Shown here: in pieces, positions 17,219 through 26,328 of the stretch
Layout: the number at the start of each line of letters is the position of its first letter
Numbering within the stretch: the stretch's first letter is position 1
Source: Kordiimonas marina
GTDB taxonomy: Bacteria; Pseudomonadota; Alphaproteobacteria; Sphingomonadales; Kordiimonadaceae
Length of the DNA: 64,000 nt
Reading direction: 5' to 3'
Assembly (NCBI RefSeq): GCF_023006325.1
Contig: NZ_JAINDF010000003.1
Location: 434,001-498,000, forward strand
Position numbers and translations under genes: made by a program
Notes under the pieces: generated by a model
The model's input: the letters and a program-made list of their open reading frames with translations, nothing else
Databases searched by the model: none
What the model was told of the DNA's origin: nothing

Positions 17219-17518
17219 CTAGGCTTGGAGAAGGTCGGAAAGTTTTGTCAGCTTCAGCATACTGGCGACATGACCATGCGCGCCGGTGACGCTCAGTTTC
17301 CAGTTGCCGGTATCGGCCTGTTCCTTGGCGATCAGGAACATGCCAAGCCCCGCGGAATCGATCATGCCGACATCGCTCAGGTCGAAGACACAATTGGTAA
17401 TGTGTTTCTCTGACAAATCTTTCAAAAGCTGACGGAAGCTCACATTCTCGGAAAAGGTGATATCGCCCGTAAAGACAACCCGGGCATCCGCGTCATTCGT
17501 CTCGATCTTATATTCCAT
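17219..17518 (-). CDS. STAS-domain anti-sigma factor antagonist
   Basis: A 99-residue stand-alone STAS domain of the SpoIIAA/RsbV type. The phosphorylation loop reads MIDSAGLGMF, with the Ser that RsbW-like kinases modify. I chose the ATG at 17518 because GGAGGGG sits 9 bp upstream; earlier in-frame starts lack a binding site and add non-domain residues. It is the first gene of a three-gene operon with the receiver-phosphatase and the GHKL kinase, which gives the complete set of antagonist, phosphatase and kinase. The output (sigma factor or other partner) is not encoded nearby. Confidence 0.9.
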   Translation of the reverse strand: MEYKIETNDADARVVFTGDITFSENVSFRQLLKDLSEKHITNCVFDLSDVGMIDSAGLGMFLIAKEQADTGNWKLSVTGAHGHVASMLKLTKLSDLLQA

Positions 17519-17614
17519 ATCGTCATTCCCCTCCGGCATGAAATTCAAGACTATCTTCCCCCATCCAAAGGGACTTGTCACCTATCTTTCAACGATATAG
17601 CCGCAAATTCTCAA

Positions 17615-17645
17615 CCACCGCCGGAGATAAAGCTCTCCGGCGTGG
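17615..17645 (-). terminator. Strong hairpin after the CrtI-like gene, possible terminator
   Basis: The core is CGCCGGAGA / TCTCCGGCG (17619-17642), lengthened by flanking pairs around a one-base bulge. It lies between the CrtI-like stop and the STAS gene. The following T-tract on the minus strand is weak (TTGAGAATTTG), so termination may be partial. Confidence 0.45.
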
Positions 17646-17681
17646 CGAGAAGTTGCCCCGATATCCTGAGGATACGACAGC

Positions 17682-19271
17682 CTAGAACTTGTGCTTCAGG
17701 TCTCGCACAATGGTTGCAGCCGCGTTATGGCCGGGAACACCGGTCACGCCGCCCCCCGGATGCGCGCCTGAACCACACAGATACAGCCCCTTCACCGGCA
17801 TCCTGTGGTCGGCATGGCCGAGTACAGGACGGGCGCTGAAAAGCTGGTTCGGTGTCAGCTGACCGTGGAAGATGTCCCCGTCCGACAGGCCGAACTTGCG
17901 TTCGAGGTCCAGCGGCGAATGGATCTGCCGCGCGATGACGCTCGCTTTGAAGTTCGGCGCATAGCGGTTGACCGTATCAATGATCAGGTCCGCCACCTCA
18001 TCCCGGCAGTCGTCCCAGCTTTTGCCGTCCGGCAGGTGCGGCGCAAACTGCTGGCAGAACAGGCTCATCACATGGCAGCCTTCGGGCGCCAGTGTGTCAT
18101 CATAGGTGCTGGGAATCAGCGCTTCGATGATCGGCTCCTTCGACCAGCCATTCTGTTTCGCGTCGGTATAGGCCCGGTCGAGATAGTCCATCGACGGGCC
18201 AATGACGATGCCCGAGCTATTCGGCAGGCCATAGTCGTCCGACTTCCAGCAACTGAATTTCGGCAGTTCAGAAATCGCCACGTTCATACGGAAGGTGCCC
18301 GACCCGCTTTTGAGGTTGGTGATCCGGGTATGGAAATCACTCGGCACTACGCCGGGGTCGACCATCTTGCCGAACAAAAGCTTGGGCGTGACATTGGCGG
18401 CGACGGCCTTGGCGTCAATGCGCGTGCCGTCTTCCAGCGCCACACCGACCGCCCGGCCCTTTTCCGTGATGACCTCGGCGACCGGGCTTGAGGTCCTGAT
18501 CTCGGCGCCTGCGGCCTCGGCCGCCTTGCGCATGGCCTGCGTGATCGCGCCCATACCGCCGATCGCATGGCCCCACGCGCCTTTCTTGCCGTTCACTTCG
18601 CCAAACGCATGGTGGAGAAGCACATAGGCGGTCCCCAGCGCATAGGGGCTGGTATAGGCGCCCACGATGCCGTCGAACGCAAAGGCGGCCTTGATGGCAT
18701 CGCTTTCGAAATATCGGTCCAGCACGTCGGCGCAGCTGTCGGTCGCCATATCGAGAAGCAGGCGCTGCATTTCGATCGGCTGCTTGATGGTCTGGAGGCC
18801 GAGCATCCCGGCCTGGATGAGGTCCCGAAGCCCCCCGCCCGCGTTCGGCGGCGACTTGAGGAGCAGCGCGCGCAGCTGGTCCGCTACCGCTTCGATGTCT
18901 TCCTCATAGCGCTCCAGCGCGTCGGCATCCTTCTGCGAGAAGCGGGCGAATTCGCGCTTCTTGTTCTCCGCCCCCATGGGGAAGCTCAGGTAATTATCCT
19001 CATCGAGCGGGAAGAAGTTGGCCATGCCGCGTTCCACCACCTTCAGGCCATGACCATAAAGGTTCAGGTCGCTGATGACCTTCGGGTTCAGAAGGCTGAC
19101 GGTATAGGAGGCTGCCGAGTTGCGGAACCCCGGGTGAAATTCTTCGGTGACGGCGGCGCCGCCCACCACGTCGCGGCGTTCAAGCACAACAACCTTGAGC
19201 CCGGCCTTGGCGAGATAGGCTGCGCAGGTCAGGCCGTTGTGGCCCCCGCCGATAATCGCTACATCATACAT
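17682..19271 (-). CDS. Phytoene-desaturase-like FAD/NAD(P) oxidoreductase (PYROXD2/CrtI family)
   Basis: A 529-residue flavoprotein. The N-terminal dinucleotide-binding motif is VAIIGGGHNGLTCAAYLAK, followed by VLERRDVVGG for the FAD ribose, and near the C-terminus GLYLCGSGAHPGGGVTG closes the FAD site. This matches the PYROXD2-like branch of the CrtI superfamily, common in bacteria without carotenoid genes; its substrate is unknown. I chose the ATG at 19271 because GGAGGGA lies 10 bp upstream, while the ATG at 19289 contains part of that site. There are no other carotenoid genes in the window, so a role in carotenoid synthesis is unlikely. Confidence 0.85.
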   Translation of the reverse strand: MYDVAIIGGGHNGLTCAAYLAKAGLKVVVLERRDVVGGAAVTEEFHPGFRNSAASYTVSLLNPKVISDLNLYGHGLKVVERGMANFFPLDEDNYLSFPMGAENKKREFARFSQKDADALERYEEDIEAVADQLRALLLKSPPNAGGGLRDLIQAGMLGLQTIKQPIEMQRLLLDMATDSCADVLDRYFESDAIKAAFAFDGIVGAYTSPYALGTAYVLLHHAFGEVNGKKGAWGHAIGGMGAITQAMRKAAEAAGAEIRTSSPVAEVITEKGRAVGVALEDGTRIDAKAVAANVTPKLLFGKMVDPGVVPSDFHTRITNLKSGSGTFRMNVAISELPKFSCWKSDDYGLPNSSGIVIGPSMDYLDRAYTDAKQNGWSKEPIIEALIPSTYDDTLAPEGCHVMSLFCQQFAPHLPDGKSWDDCRDEVADLIIDTVNRYAPNFKASVIARQIHSPLDLERKFGLSDGDIFHGQLTPNQLFSARPVLGHADHRMPVKGLYLCGSGAHPGGGVTGVPGHNAAATIVRDLKHKF

Positions 19272-19413
19272 AAGAACAAGTCCCTCCATTCCCCATGTGT
19301 TTCGTGCCTACTATGTTTAGGCCTTCAGGACAATATGCCCTTTCACGGCTTCACAAGTGCGCACCTTTTGGCTACAAGCAGGTAAGTTTTCCAATCATGT
19401 GAGGCCCCGCCCG

Positions 19414-19689
19414 ATGAAAACCGTTTTTGTCATGATCAAGTGTGAGCTTGGCCGTACTTACGATGTCGCTGCCTATCTCGCTGACGAGGTGCCTGAGCTG
19501 AGGAGCTGCTATTCCACCTCCGGCCAGTATGACCTTCTGGCCCAGTTCCAGCTCGGCACCGAGCAGGAAATCGGCCGGTTCATCACAAAAACGGTCCAGA
19601 CCGCGCCGGGCGTGAAGGACACCTACACCATCATCGGCCTCAATGCCTTCACCGAAGACGGCGTGACCGGCGGGCCTGACGATATCTAA
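19414..19689 (+). CDS. Stand-alone Lrp/AsnC ligand-binding (RAM) domain protein
   Basis: A 91-residue protein made only of the alpha-beta RAM domain that Lrp/AsnC regulators use to bind amino acids and oligomerise; the helix-turn-helix half is absent. Characteristic stretches are LRSCYSTSGQYDLLAQF and VQTAPGVKDTYTIIGLN. Such single-domain proteins exist widely and may act as effectors or partners of full-length regulators. I chose the ATG at 19414; an earlier in-frame ATG at 19357 adds unrelated sequence. It is divergent from the CrtI-like oxidoreductase, with about 140 bp between the two starts, and convergent with the amidohydrolase. Confidence 0.85.
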   Translation: MKTVFVMIKCELGRTYDVAAYLADEVPELRSCYSTSGQYDLLAQFQLGTEQEIGRFITKTVQTAPGVKDTYTIIGLNAFTEDGVTGGPDDI

Positions 19690-19730
19690 GTCCGGCGGTA
19701 TCTGAGCCTTCAGAACAGTCTCACCTTTAG

Positions 19731-19760
19731 AAAAAGGGCGCCCCATAAGGCGCCCTTTTC
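19731..19760. terminator. Bidirectional intrinsic terminator
   Basis: Stem AAAAGGGCGCC / GGCGCCCTTTT (19732-19742 and 19749-19759) with loop CCATAA. It serves the convergent RAM-domain and amidohydrolase genes. Confidence 0.9.
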
Positions 19761-19779
19761 GCATTTCCTGGCGTCAGGC

Positions 19780-21546
19780 TCAGCTGTCGGCCGCCTTACG
19801 CTTGAACACCGTTTTGCCGTCGATGAAGGTTTCCAGCACCTTGATGCTGCCGATATCCACCGGCTTCACCTTGTAGGGGTCATGGTCGACGATGATCATG
19901 TCCCCGCGCTTACCGACCTCAAGCGAGCCGCGGATGTTTTCCTGGTTCATCAGGTACGCCCCGCCGCGGGTGAGCGCCTGGATCATGTCATCCACCGTCA
20001 GGGCTTCTTCCGGCACCAGGGGCGGTTCCGACTTGGCCGGGTCGGCGTTCGGGTCCTGCCTGGTGACCGCCACTTCCATCGACTGGAACGGATCACTGGT
20101 GGAAACCGGCCAGTCACTGCCCCAGACGATGCGGGCGCCCGCGTCCTTGAAGCTCTTGGCCGGGTAAATCCAGCGCTGGAGGTCCTTCTGCAGGAACGGC
20201 ACCGTCAGGTCGGTGATATATTCGTCAGCGAAGTGCCACAGCGTCTGCAGATCAGCCGTGACATTCAGCGGCTTGAAGTGCTTGATATCCTCCGGCCGGA
20301 CGATCTCAAGGTGCGCGATCTGGTGGCGGCGGTCCTTCGGGCCGTTGGCTTTTTCAGCCGCCTCAACCGCGTCAAGCGCCATACGGACAGCCCGGTCCCC
20401 GATTGCGTGCATATGCACCTGGAAGCCATCGGCATCCAGATCGGTCACATAAGCGTCCAGCGCTTCCGGTGACAGGTTGGGCCTGCCGCGATACTCAGGC
20501 CCTTCGGCCGCGTTCACATAGGGGTCGATCATCGCCGCCGTGTGGTTTTCATAAACGCCATCGACGAAGATTTTGACACATTCGGCATTGAGCCGGTCCT
20601 TGGCGTGCTTGCGGTACTGGGCCCGCCGCGCGTCCAGCTCTTTCACTGTCTCAGCGGCGTTTTCAGGCGTGACAACCGAAGTCACCATCGCTTTGGCGGC
20701 CAAGAGACACACACGCATCCGCTGCGGCAGGTCCGGGTTTTCGGACAGCTTCAGGTAGGCCGCTTCATTCTGGTCGGCCATGATGGCGGCGTCGATCGAC
20801 GAGGTAATGCCGTTCGAAAGCTGGAAGTGCATCCCGGCTTCGATGTTTTTCTCGGCGTCCTCCTCCGTCGGCTGCGGCACGATGCTCATCACCAGCGCCT
20901 GCGCCGCTTCGCGGAGCGTACCGGACGGGTTGCCGTCGGCATCATGTTCGATATGGCCGTTGATCGGGTCCTTGGTGTCCTTGGTGATACCGGCAAGTTC
21001 CAGCGCCTTGGTATTGACCCAGCTGTTGTGGCCGTCAGCGGCGCCGAGCACGACCGGGCGGTCCGGCACGATTGCATCCAGAAGCGCTTTGCTGGGGTTG
21101 GCGTCGGGGAACAGGCTCAGCTCCCACCCTGCCCCGAAGATTACCGGCAGGTCGGGGTTGGCGTCGGCATAGGCTTTGACGTCGGCGAGCACCGTTTTCA
21201 CGTCCATGATGCTGCCAAGCGCCAGGCCGCGAATGCCCGCGCCGCCATCCGGCAGGTGGACATGGCTATCGGTAAAGCCCGGGAAAACCGCCTTTCCGCC
21301 CAGATCTTCGACCTTGGTTTTCGGCCCGATAAAGGCTTTGGCGCCCGCGTCGGTGCCGACGAAGACGATAGCACCGTTCCGGACGGCGACCGCCTGCACA
21401 ACCGCATTCTGGTCGTTGACCGTATAAACGGTGCCGTGCGTCAGTACGAGATCGGCCGGCGCTTCGGCCTTTTTGCCGTTACAGCCCGCAAGGCCGAGCG
21501 ACGCGGCGACAAGACCCGCTACAGCCCATGATGATGATTTAAACAT
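19780..21546 (-). CDS. Amidohydrolase family 3 lipoprotein (YtcJ-like)
   Basis: A 588-residue metal-dependent hydrolase with a lipoprotein signal peptide: the lipobox LAGC puts the lipidated Cys at residue 22, so it should be anchored in the periplasm. The metal-binding HxH is in GFTDSHVHLPDG (91-101). Later motifs include VHMHAIGDRAVRMAL and RIVWGSDWPVS, both typical of the YtcJ/amidohydrolase_3 group, which hydrolyses amide or imide bonds of mostly unknown substrates. GGAGGGG precedes the ATG, and an 18-bp perfect palindrome lies just upstream of that. A dipeptide epimerase and MFS transporter follow upstream in the same orientation, hinting at peptide or amino-acid-derivative use. Confidence 0.88.
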   Translation of the reverse strand: MFKSSSWAVAGLVAASLGLAGCNGKKAEAPADLVLTHGTVYTVNDQNAVVQAVAVRNGAIVFVGTDAGAKAFIGPKTKVEDLGGKAVFPGFTDSHVHLPDGGAGIRGLALGSIMDVKTVLADVKAYADANPDLPVIFGAGWELSLFPDANPSKALLDAIVPDRPVVLGAADGHNSWVNTKALELAGITKDTKDPINGHIEHDADGNPSGTLREAAQALVMSIVPQPTEEDAEKNIEAGMHFQLSNGITSSIDAAIMADQNEAAYLKLSENPDLPQRMRVCLLAAKAMVTSVVTPENAAETVKELDARRAQYRKHAKDRLNAECVKIFVDGVYENHTAAMIDPYVNAAEGPEYRGRPNLSPEALDAYVTDLDADGFQVHMHAIGDRAVRMALDAVEAAEKANGPKDRRHQIAHLEIVRPEDIKHFKPLNVTADLQTLWHFADEYITDLTVPFLQKDLQRWIYPAKSFKDAGARIVWGSDWPVSTSDPFQSMEVAVTRQDPNADPAKSEPPLVPEEALTVDDMIQALTRGGAYLMNQENIRGSLEVGKRGDMIIVDHDPYKVKPVDIGSIKVLETFIDGKTVFKRKAADS

Positions 21547-21558
21547 GCTCCCCTCCAG

Positions 21559-21604
21559 TAAATGTGATCACATTTAAGGCCATGATTTCAGATAAATGTG
21601 ATTA
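21559..21604. promoter_or_regulatory. 18-bp palindrome plus repeated half site upstream of the amidohydrolase
   Basis: TAAATGTGATCACATTTA (21559-21576) is a perfect palindrome. Its left half TAAATGTGAT recurs at 21593-21602. It lies 13 bp ahead of the amidohydrolase start, a position where a bound repressor would block transcription. The half-sites abut without the 6-bp spacer of CRP or the 4-bp spacer of FNR sites, so I do not assign it to either. Confidence 0.65.
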
Positions 21605-21638
21605 ATGCAAGCCATCAAACGACGGAAATTCGCGGGAA

Positions 21639-22631
21639 TCATCCCCACAATTGCGGGGCCGGGGCGGCGATATGATAGCCAGCATCGACCGCCAATTTGT
21701 GATCACGGTCGCGGGATAGCAACAGTACGCCATCAAGATCGACCCAGCGCGCAGTGGCGGCGACGATCAGCGCAGGCGCCATGGCCAGCGAGGTGCCGAG
21801 CATACAGCCGACGAATATCCCCATGTCCGCGTCCTGAGCCGCTGTCTCCAACCGCAAGGCTTCCGTCAGCCCGCCGCATTTATCGAGCTTGATATTGACC
21901 ATATCATACTTGGCGGCGAGGCGCGGTACGTCATCGGCCGTGTGGCAGCTTTCATCGGCGCAAAGGGGAATGGGCCGGTTGAGGCCCGCAAGCGCATCAT
22001 CCTGCCCCGCGGGGAGCGGTTGCTCCAAAAGCTCGATGCCAGCCTCTGCCATGGCGCGCAGGTAAGGCACCAGCATATCAGGCGTCCAGGCCTCGTTGGC
22101 GTCAGCGACCAGACGCGCGTCCGGTACCGCGGCGCGCACCGCAGCGACACGGGCATCGTCCCCCTCCCCGCCCAGCTTCAGCTTCAGCCGGGTCTTGCCG
22201 TCCGCAACAGCCCGCTGGGCGGCGTCGGCCATGGCTTCGGGGGTGCCGAGCGACAGGGTAAAGACGGTGGCGGTAGGCTTGGGGGCCGCGCGGCCCAGAA
22301 GGTCCCAGACGCGGACACCCGCCCGCTTGGCCCGAAGGTCCCACAGCGCGCAATCGAGGCCGTTCTTCGCCGCCGGGCTCAGCGGCAACGCCTGCACGTC
22401 AGTCTCGAGCGTCACACCCGCCTCAAAGCAGGCGGTGAGCTGGGCAACTGCCTGTGCCGGGGTATCGTCATAGCGGGTGTTCGGCTGGCATTCGCCGCGC
22501 CCGACATGAATGCCGTCCGTGACTTCGACATAAACGACATCCACATGGGTGCGGCTTGAGCGCGAAATAACGAAGGCTTCCCGAAGCGGCCAGGCTTCGG
22601 CGCGGGCAAAGCCCTGCAGCACAGCCGTCAA
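21639..22631 (-). CDS. Dipeptide epimerase (L-Ala-D/L-Glu epimerase-like, enolase superfamily)
   Basis: A 330-residue enolase-superfamily enzyme. Acid-base lysines are in LKLKLGG (150, 152) and NIKLDK (248); metal ligands are Asp177 (ADANEAW), Glu203 (LLEQPL) and Asp226 (ADESCH). The C-terminal DLD at 298-300 and GCMLGTSLAMAPA are hallmarks of L-Ala-D/L-Glu epimerases that recycle murein peptides. No ATG fits well; a TTG at 22631 overlaps the stop of the upstream MFS gene and has GGAGG 7 bp ahead. A GTG at 22622 is the alternative. The overlap with the transporter gene suggests coupled uptake and epimerisation of dipeptides. Confidence 0.85.
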   Translation of the reverse strand: MTAVLQGFARAEAWPLREAFVISRSSRTHVDVVYVEVTDGIHVGRGECQPNTRYDDTPAQAVAQLTACFEAGVTLETDVQALPLSPAAKNGLDCALWDLRAKRAGVRVWDLLGRAAPKPTATVFTLSLGTPEAMADAAQRAVADGKTRLKLKLGGEGDDARVAAVRAAVPDARLVADANEAWTPDMLVPYLRAMAEAGIELLEQPLPAGQDDALAGLNRPIPLCADESCHTADDVPRLAAKYDMVNIKLDKCGGLTEALRLETAAQDADMGIFVGCMLGTSLAMAPALIVAATARWVDLDGVLLLSRDRDHKLAVDAGYHIAAPAPQLWG

Positions 22632-23842
22632 GCAGCCGCCTCCGCTTCCTTGGCGTCTTGGGCTTCCTGCTCCATCCGGCGCTTGAGCGTCGCGAACCAC
22701 AGGAAGGCCATCGCCATATAGACGCAGCCGACGATCAAGGGCACGGTGTGACCGGCCTGGTAGAAGGTCCCGGCGACCAGCGGACCGACCGAACGGCCGA
22801 GCGGCTGCATCGACTGGAACACGCCCATCACCAGGCCGCGCTCATGCGCTTCCGCCCGGTGGGACGCCAGCGCCAGCATCGCGGTATTGAACAGCGCACT
22901 GCCGACCGCAGCCCCGGTCAGGCCGACGAAAATCGCCCATTCCGCCGGGACGAAGGCCAGAAGGCCAAGCCCGATCGCCATCGAGAGAAGGCCTGCGCGC
23001 ACCATCGGCCGTTCGCCGTAGCGCTGCGCCAGACGGCCGACAAGGCCGCCCTGTACGAAGATGAGCACAAGGCCGATATAGGCGAAGACGATGCCCATAT
23101 CGCGCGGCCCCCAGCCGTGGCGCACGTTGGCGAGCAGCGGCAGGGTCGATTCCATCATGGTCATCGCCATGGTGAAAGCCATCAGCATGATCGCCATCTG
23201 GAACGCAATCGGGTGACGCGCCACGCGCTTCATGGCGGCGAGCCGGCCGACCTGCGGCGTGGCAGGCGCCGGTGCGGCTTCGCCCTCCCGGTGGGATGCG
23301 GTTTCCTTGAGCATGAACAGGACGACCATCAGCCCCACAAGGCAGATGATGGCAGAAGCCGTGGCAGGCATCTCGATCCCGGCCGACGCCGCGCTCTTAC
23401 CGCCCAAGTGGGCACCGAGCGCCGGGCCAAGCGTGAAGGCGAGGCCGATCCCGGCACCGATGATCCCCATGCCCTTGGCTCGTTTCTCAGGACCGGTGAT
23501 GTCGGTGACCGAGGCGTAGATCACCGCACTGGCGCCGGCGAAGGTGCCTGCGAGCGCATACCCGATGAAGATACCGGCGACGCTGTCCCCGAAGAAAGCG
23601 ACCGACACATAACTGAGGCAGGCGCCGGTGATGGTCATCGCCAACACGGGCTTCCGGCCCCACTTATCTGAAAGCCGCCCCCACGCGGGACCTGCCAGGA
23701 ACTGGGCGAAACTGTAGCTCGCCAAAACCGGTGTCGCCAGCGACGGGCTGACACCGAGGTTCGTGAGCACATACATGACGGACGGCAGAAGCGTGGCAAA
23801 TGCCGCCATCTGAAGGAAGATCAGGAAAAATAACGCAAGCAT
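22628..23842 (-). CDS. MFS transporter
   Basis: A 404-residue major facilitator with about twelve membrane helices. Motif A, GRLSDKWGRKPV, sits between helices 2 and 3 (residues ~56-67), and the central loop near 190-210 is basic. It resembles the TCR/Tet-type drug:H+ antiporter branch, but that assignment does not fix the substrate. Its stop overlaps the TTG start of the dipeptide epimerase, so transport of a dipeptide or its product is an attractive alternative. The protein begins directly at helix 1 (MLALFFLIFL), as short MFS proteins often do. Confidence 0.88.
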   Translation of the reverse strand: MLALFFLIFLQMAAFATLLPSVMYVLTNLGVSPSLATPVLASYSFAQFLAGPAWGRLSDKWGRKPVLAMTITGACLSYVSVAFFGDSVAGIFIGYALAGTFAGASAVIYASVTDITGPEKRAKGMGIIGAGIGLAFTLGPALGAHLGGKSAASAGIEMPATASAIICLVGLMVVLFMLKETASHREGEAAPAPATPQVGRLAAMKRVARHPIAFQMAIMLMAFTMAMTMMESTLPLLANVRHGWGPRDMGIVFAYIGLVLIFVQGGLVGRLAQRYGERPMVRAGLLSMAIGLGLLAFVPAEWAIFVGLTGAAVGSALFNTAMLALASHRAEAHERGLVMGVFQSMQPLGRSVGPLVAGTFYQAGHTVPLIVGCVYMAMAFLWFATLKRRMEQEAQDAKEAEAAA

Positions 23843-23903
23843 AGCTGGACAACCGGATGGTTATGGGAAAGAGGGATTAATAGGGAGCACGCTCAATAGC
23901 CGA

Positions 23904-23937
23904 CCTCAAGGACTTTTTTGTCACGTCCCCCTTGAGG
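23904..23937. repeat. Inverted repeat upstream of the MFS gene
   Basis: Perfect 8-bp arms CCTCAAGG (23904-23911) and CCTTGAGG (23930-23937), with an 18-base loop, about 60 bp upstream of the MFS start. It may be an operator or leader hairpin. The rest of 23843-24048 shows nothing else I can name. Confidence 0.4.
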
Positions 23938-24047
23938 GACCGGCCAAGCGCCCTTCTCCATGCCGTTTCCCAAGCCATGCCGCCCGTGCGGGCTTTCGGC
24001 ACCGACTCGTTTATATCAGGCGCCTTGTGACACCCTGCCCGAATGAG

Positions 24048-24074
24048 AAAACGGGGCCCTTGCGGACCCCGTTT
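24048..24074 (-). terminator. Intrinsic terminator of the zeta-subunit gene
   Basis: Stem AAACGGGG / CCCCGTTT at 24049-24056 and 24067-24074. On the minus strand it is followed by TTCTC, and it lies 31 bp after the stop of the DUF1476 gene. Confidence 0.75.
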
Positions 24075-24104
24075 CCAGTAAACTCAATTGATGCGTCCTG
24101 AAGA

Positions 24105-24428
24105 TCAAACTTCGGACATCACCTGCCTCTTGGCCTCGTCCGTAAACGAAAGCAGGTGCTTTTCGAGTCGGTGCAGCGACATGTCGTAGCTGCGGGCCTC
24201 GCAGTCAGCAGCCACCTTGCGAAGGACGTCGTCATCGCCGTCTTCCTCAAGGTCGGATTGCACCACATCAGCGGCATAGGCTTTCAGCTCATCGCCCGAA
24301 AGACCGAATTCGGTACCAAGCCATTCCCCAAAAAGACGGTTGCGGCGGGCCCGCACCTTGAACATCAGTTCGTCGTCGTGGGCGTACTTGTCCTCGTAGC
24401 CTTTTTCGCGGTTATTAAATGTCGTCAT
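24105..24428 (-). CDS. F1-ATPase inhibitor zeta subunit (DUF1476)
   Basis: A 107-residue acidic helical protein with the N-terminus MTTFNNREKGYEDKYAHDDE. Established work on Paracoccus identified this DUF1476 family as the zeta subunit, which inserts its N-terminal segment into the F1 catalytic interface and inhibits ATP hydrolysis. The inhibitory N-terminal region, the basic RARRNRLFGEWL helix and the C-terminal bundle are all present. The family is essentially restricted to Alphaproteobacteria. The gene is divergent from purC, an arrangement I recall as frequent in the class. Confidence 0.92.
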   Translation of the reverse strand: MTTFNNREKGYEDKYAHDDELMFKVRARRNRLFGEWLGTEFGLSGDELKAYAADVVQSDLEEDGDDDVLRKVAADCEARSYDMSLHRLEKHLLSFTDEAKRQVMSEV

Positions 24429-24636
24429 GGAATTACATCCTCCTGTCCGAGTCTATGGTTGGACATAACTAAAATATCATAGCCAAAATGGCCGCGCTGG
24501 CAATTTCTATGCGGTTTTTACGAACATTTCCAAATCTTATTGCGAAATGTGACAGAAAGATTGTGGCTGACCCCATTTTCCCCTATGTTCGCGCCCGCGC
24601 AACCACTACCCTCCAACCCACGAGGAGCAGGCATTA

Positions 24637-25404
24637 ATGTCCCGCCGCAACAAGATTTACGAAGGCAAGGCCAAAGTTCTTTTCGAAGGCCCTGAGCCCG
24701 GAACCATCATCCAGTATTTCAAAGACGATGCAACTGCCTTCAACGCCCAGAAAAAAGGCACGCTCGCCGGTAAAGGCGTCGTCAACAACCACATCTCCGA
24801 ATATATCTTCAAGTCGCTCGCCGACATCGGCATCCCGACCCACTTTATCGAGCGCACCTCCATGCGGGAACAGCTCGTCAAAGCGGTGGAGATCATTCCG
24901 GTTGAAGTGATCGTCCGCAACATCGCGGCTGGCAGCCTTTCCTCCCGCCTCGGCATCGAAGAAGGCACGCTGCTGCCGAACCCGCTGATTGAATTCTGCT
25001 TCAAGTCGGATGAGTTGGGCGACCCGCTGATCGCTGAAGAACATATCCTGACCTTCGGCTGGGCCACCCCGGAAGAACTTGAGGACATCACCCACTATGC
25101 GCTCAGGGTGAACGACTTCATGTCCGGCCTGTTCGCAGGGATCGGCATCAAGCTCGTCGACTTCAAGCTTGAGTTCGGCCGCCTCTATGAAGGCGAAGAC
25201 GAAATGACCGTCCTCGCCGACGAGATCAGCCCGGACGGCTGCCGCCTGTGGGACATGAAGACCGGCGAGAAGCTCGACAAGGACCGTTTCCGCCGTGACC
25301 TCGGCGGTGAGATGGAGGCCTACAAGGAAGTGGCCCGCCGTCTCGGTATCCTGCCGAACGCCGACATCACCGAATTCGCCGACCACCAGAACAAAGGGAA
25401 GTAA
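24637..25404 (+). CDS. purC: Phosphoribosylaminoimidazole-succinocarboxamide synthase (PurC)
   Basis: Condenses CAIR with aspartate using ATP to give SAICAR in purine synthesis. The 255-residue protein carries [10 protein letters not shown] at the N-terminus, [18 protein letters not shown] in the middle and [10 protein letters not shown] (ATP/Mg site) at about 169-178, all typical of bacterial PurC. GAGGAG lies ahead of the ATG. It leads a tight cluster purC-purS-purQ-purL with gaps of 5-11 bp, so all four are probably one transcript. No PurR box or purine riboswitch was noticed upstream. Confidence 0.97.
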   Translation: MSRRNKIYEGKAKVLFEGPEPGTIIQYFKDDATAFNAQKKGTLAGKGVVNNHISEYIFKSLADIGIPTHFIERTSMREQLVKAVEIIPVEVIVRNIAAGSLSSRLGIEEGTLLPNPLIEFCFKSDELGDPLIAEEHILTFGWATPEELEDITHYALRVNDFMSGLFAGIGIKLVDFKLEFGRLYEGEDEMTVLADEISPDGCRLWDMKTGEKLDKDRFRRDLGGEMEAYKEVARRLGILPNADITEFADHQNKGK

Positions 25405-25409
25405 GCCCG

Positions 25410-25649
25410 ATGAAAGCCCGCATCCACATCACCCTGAAGAACGGCGTCCTGGACCCGCAAGGCAAGGCGATCGAACATGCGCTTGGCAACATGGGGTTCA
25501 CCGGCGTCGACGCCGCCCGCCAAGGCAAATATATCGAGCTGGACCTCAGCCACACCGACCGCGCGAAAGCCGAGGCCGAAGTGGACGAGATGTGCAAGAA
25601 GCTCCTCGCCAACACGGTGATTGAAAACTACAGCATCGAGCTGGAGTGA
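25410..25649 (+). CDS. purS: Phosphoribosylformylglycinamidine synthase subunit PurS
   Basis: The 79-residue small subunit of the three-part FGAM synthase. It bridges the glutaminase PurQ and the synthetase PurL. The start [25 protein letters not shown] and the end of the protein ([18 protein letters not shown]) are typical. It lies 5 bp after purC and 5 bp before purQ. Its presence shows that this organism uses the split PurSQL system, consistent with the short 731-residue PurL downstream. Confidence 0.96.
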   Translation: MKARIHITLKNGVLDPQGKAIEHALGNMGFTGVDAARQGKYIELDLSHTDRAKAEAEVDEMCKKLLANTVIENYSIELE

Positions 25650-25654
25650 GGACC

Positions 25655-26317
<663 letters not shown>

Positions 26318-26328
26318 GGGGAAGCATT

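Noticed and set aside
17662-17674. Short dyad TATCCTGAGGATA next to the CrtI-like stop
   Set aside because: It is too short and isolated to assign as terminator or operator, and a stronger hairpin follows directly.
17682-19271. Carotenoid phytoene desaturase (crtI)
   Set aside because: No crtB, crtE or crtY gene is near, and the C-terminal pattern fits the PYROXD2-like branch better.
21559-21576. CRP or FNR binding site
   Set aside because: TGTGA and TCACA overlap directly without the 6-bp spacer of CRP, and TTGAT/ATCAA of FNR is absent. I kept it as an unassigned operator.
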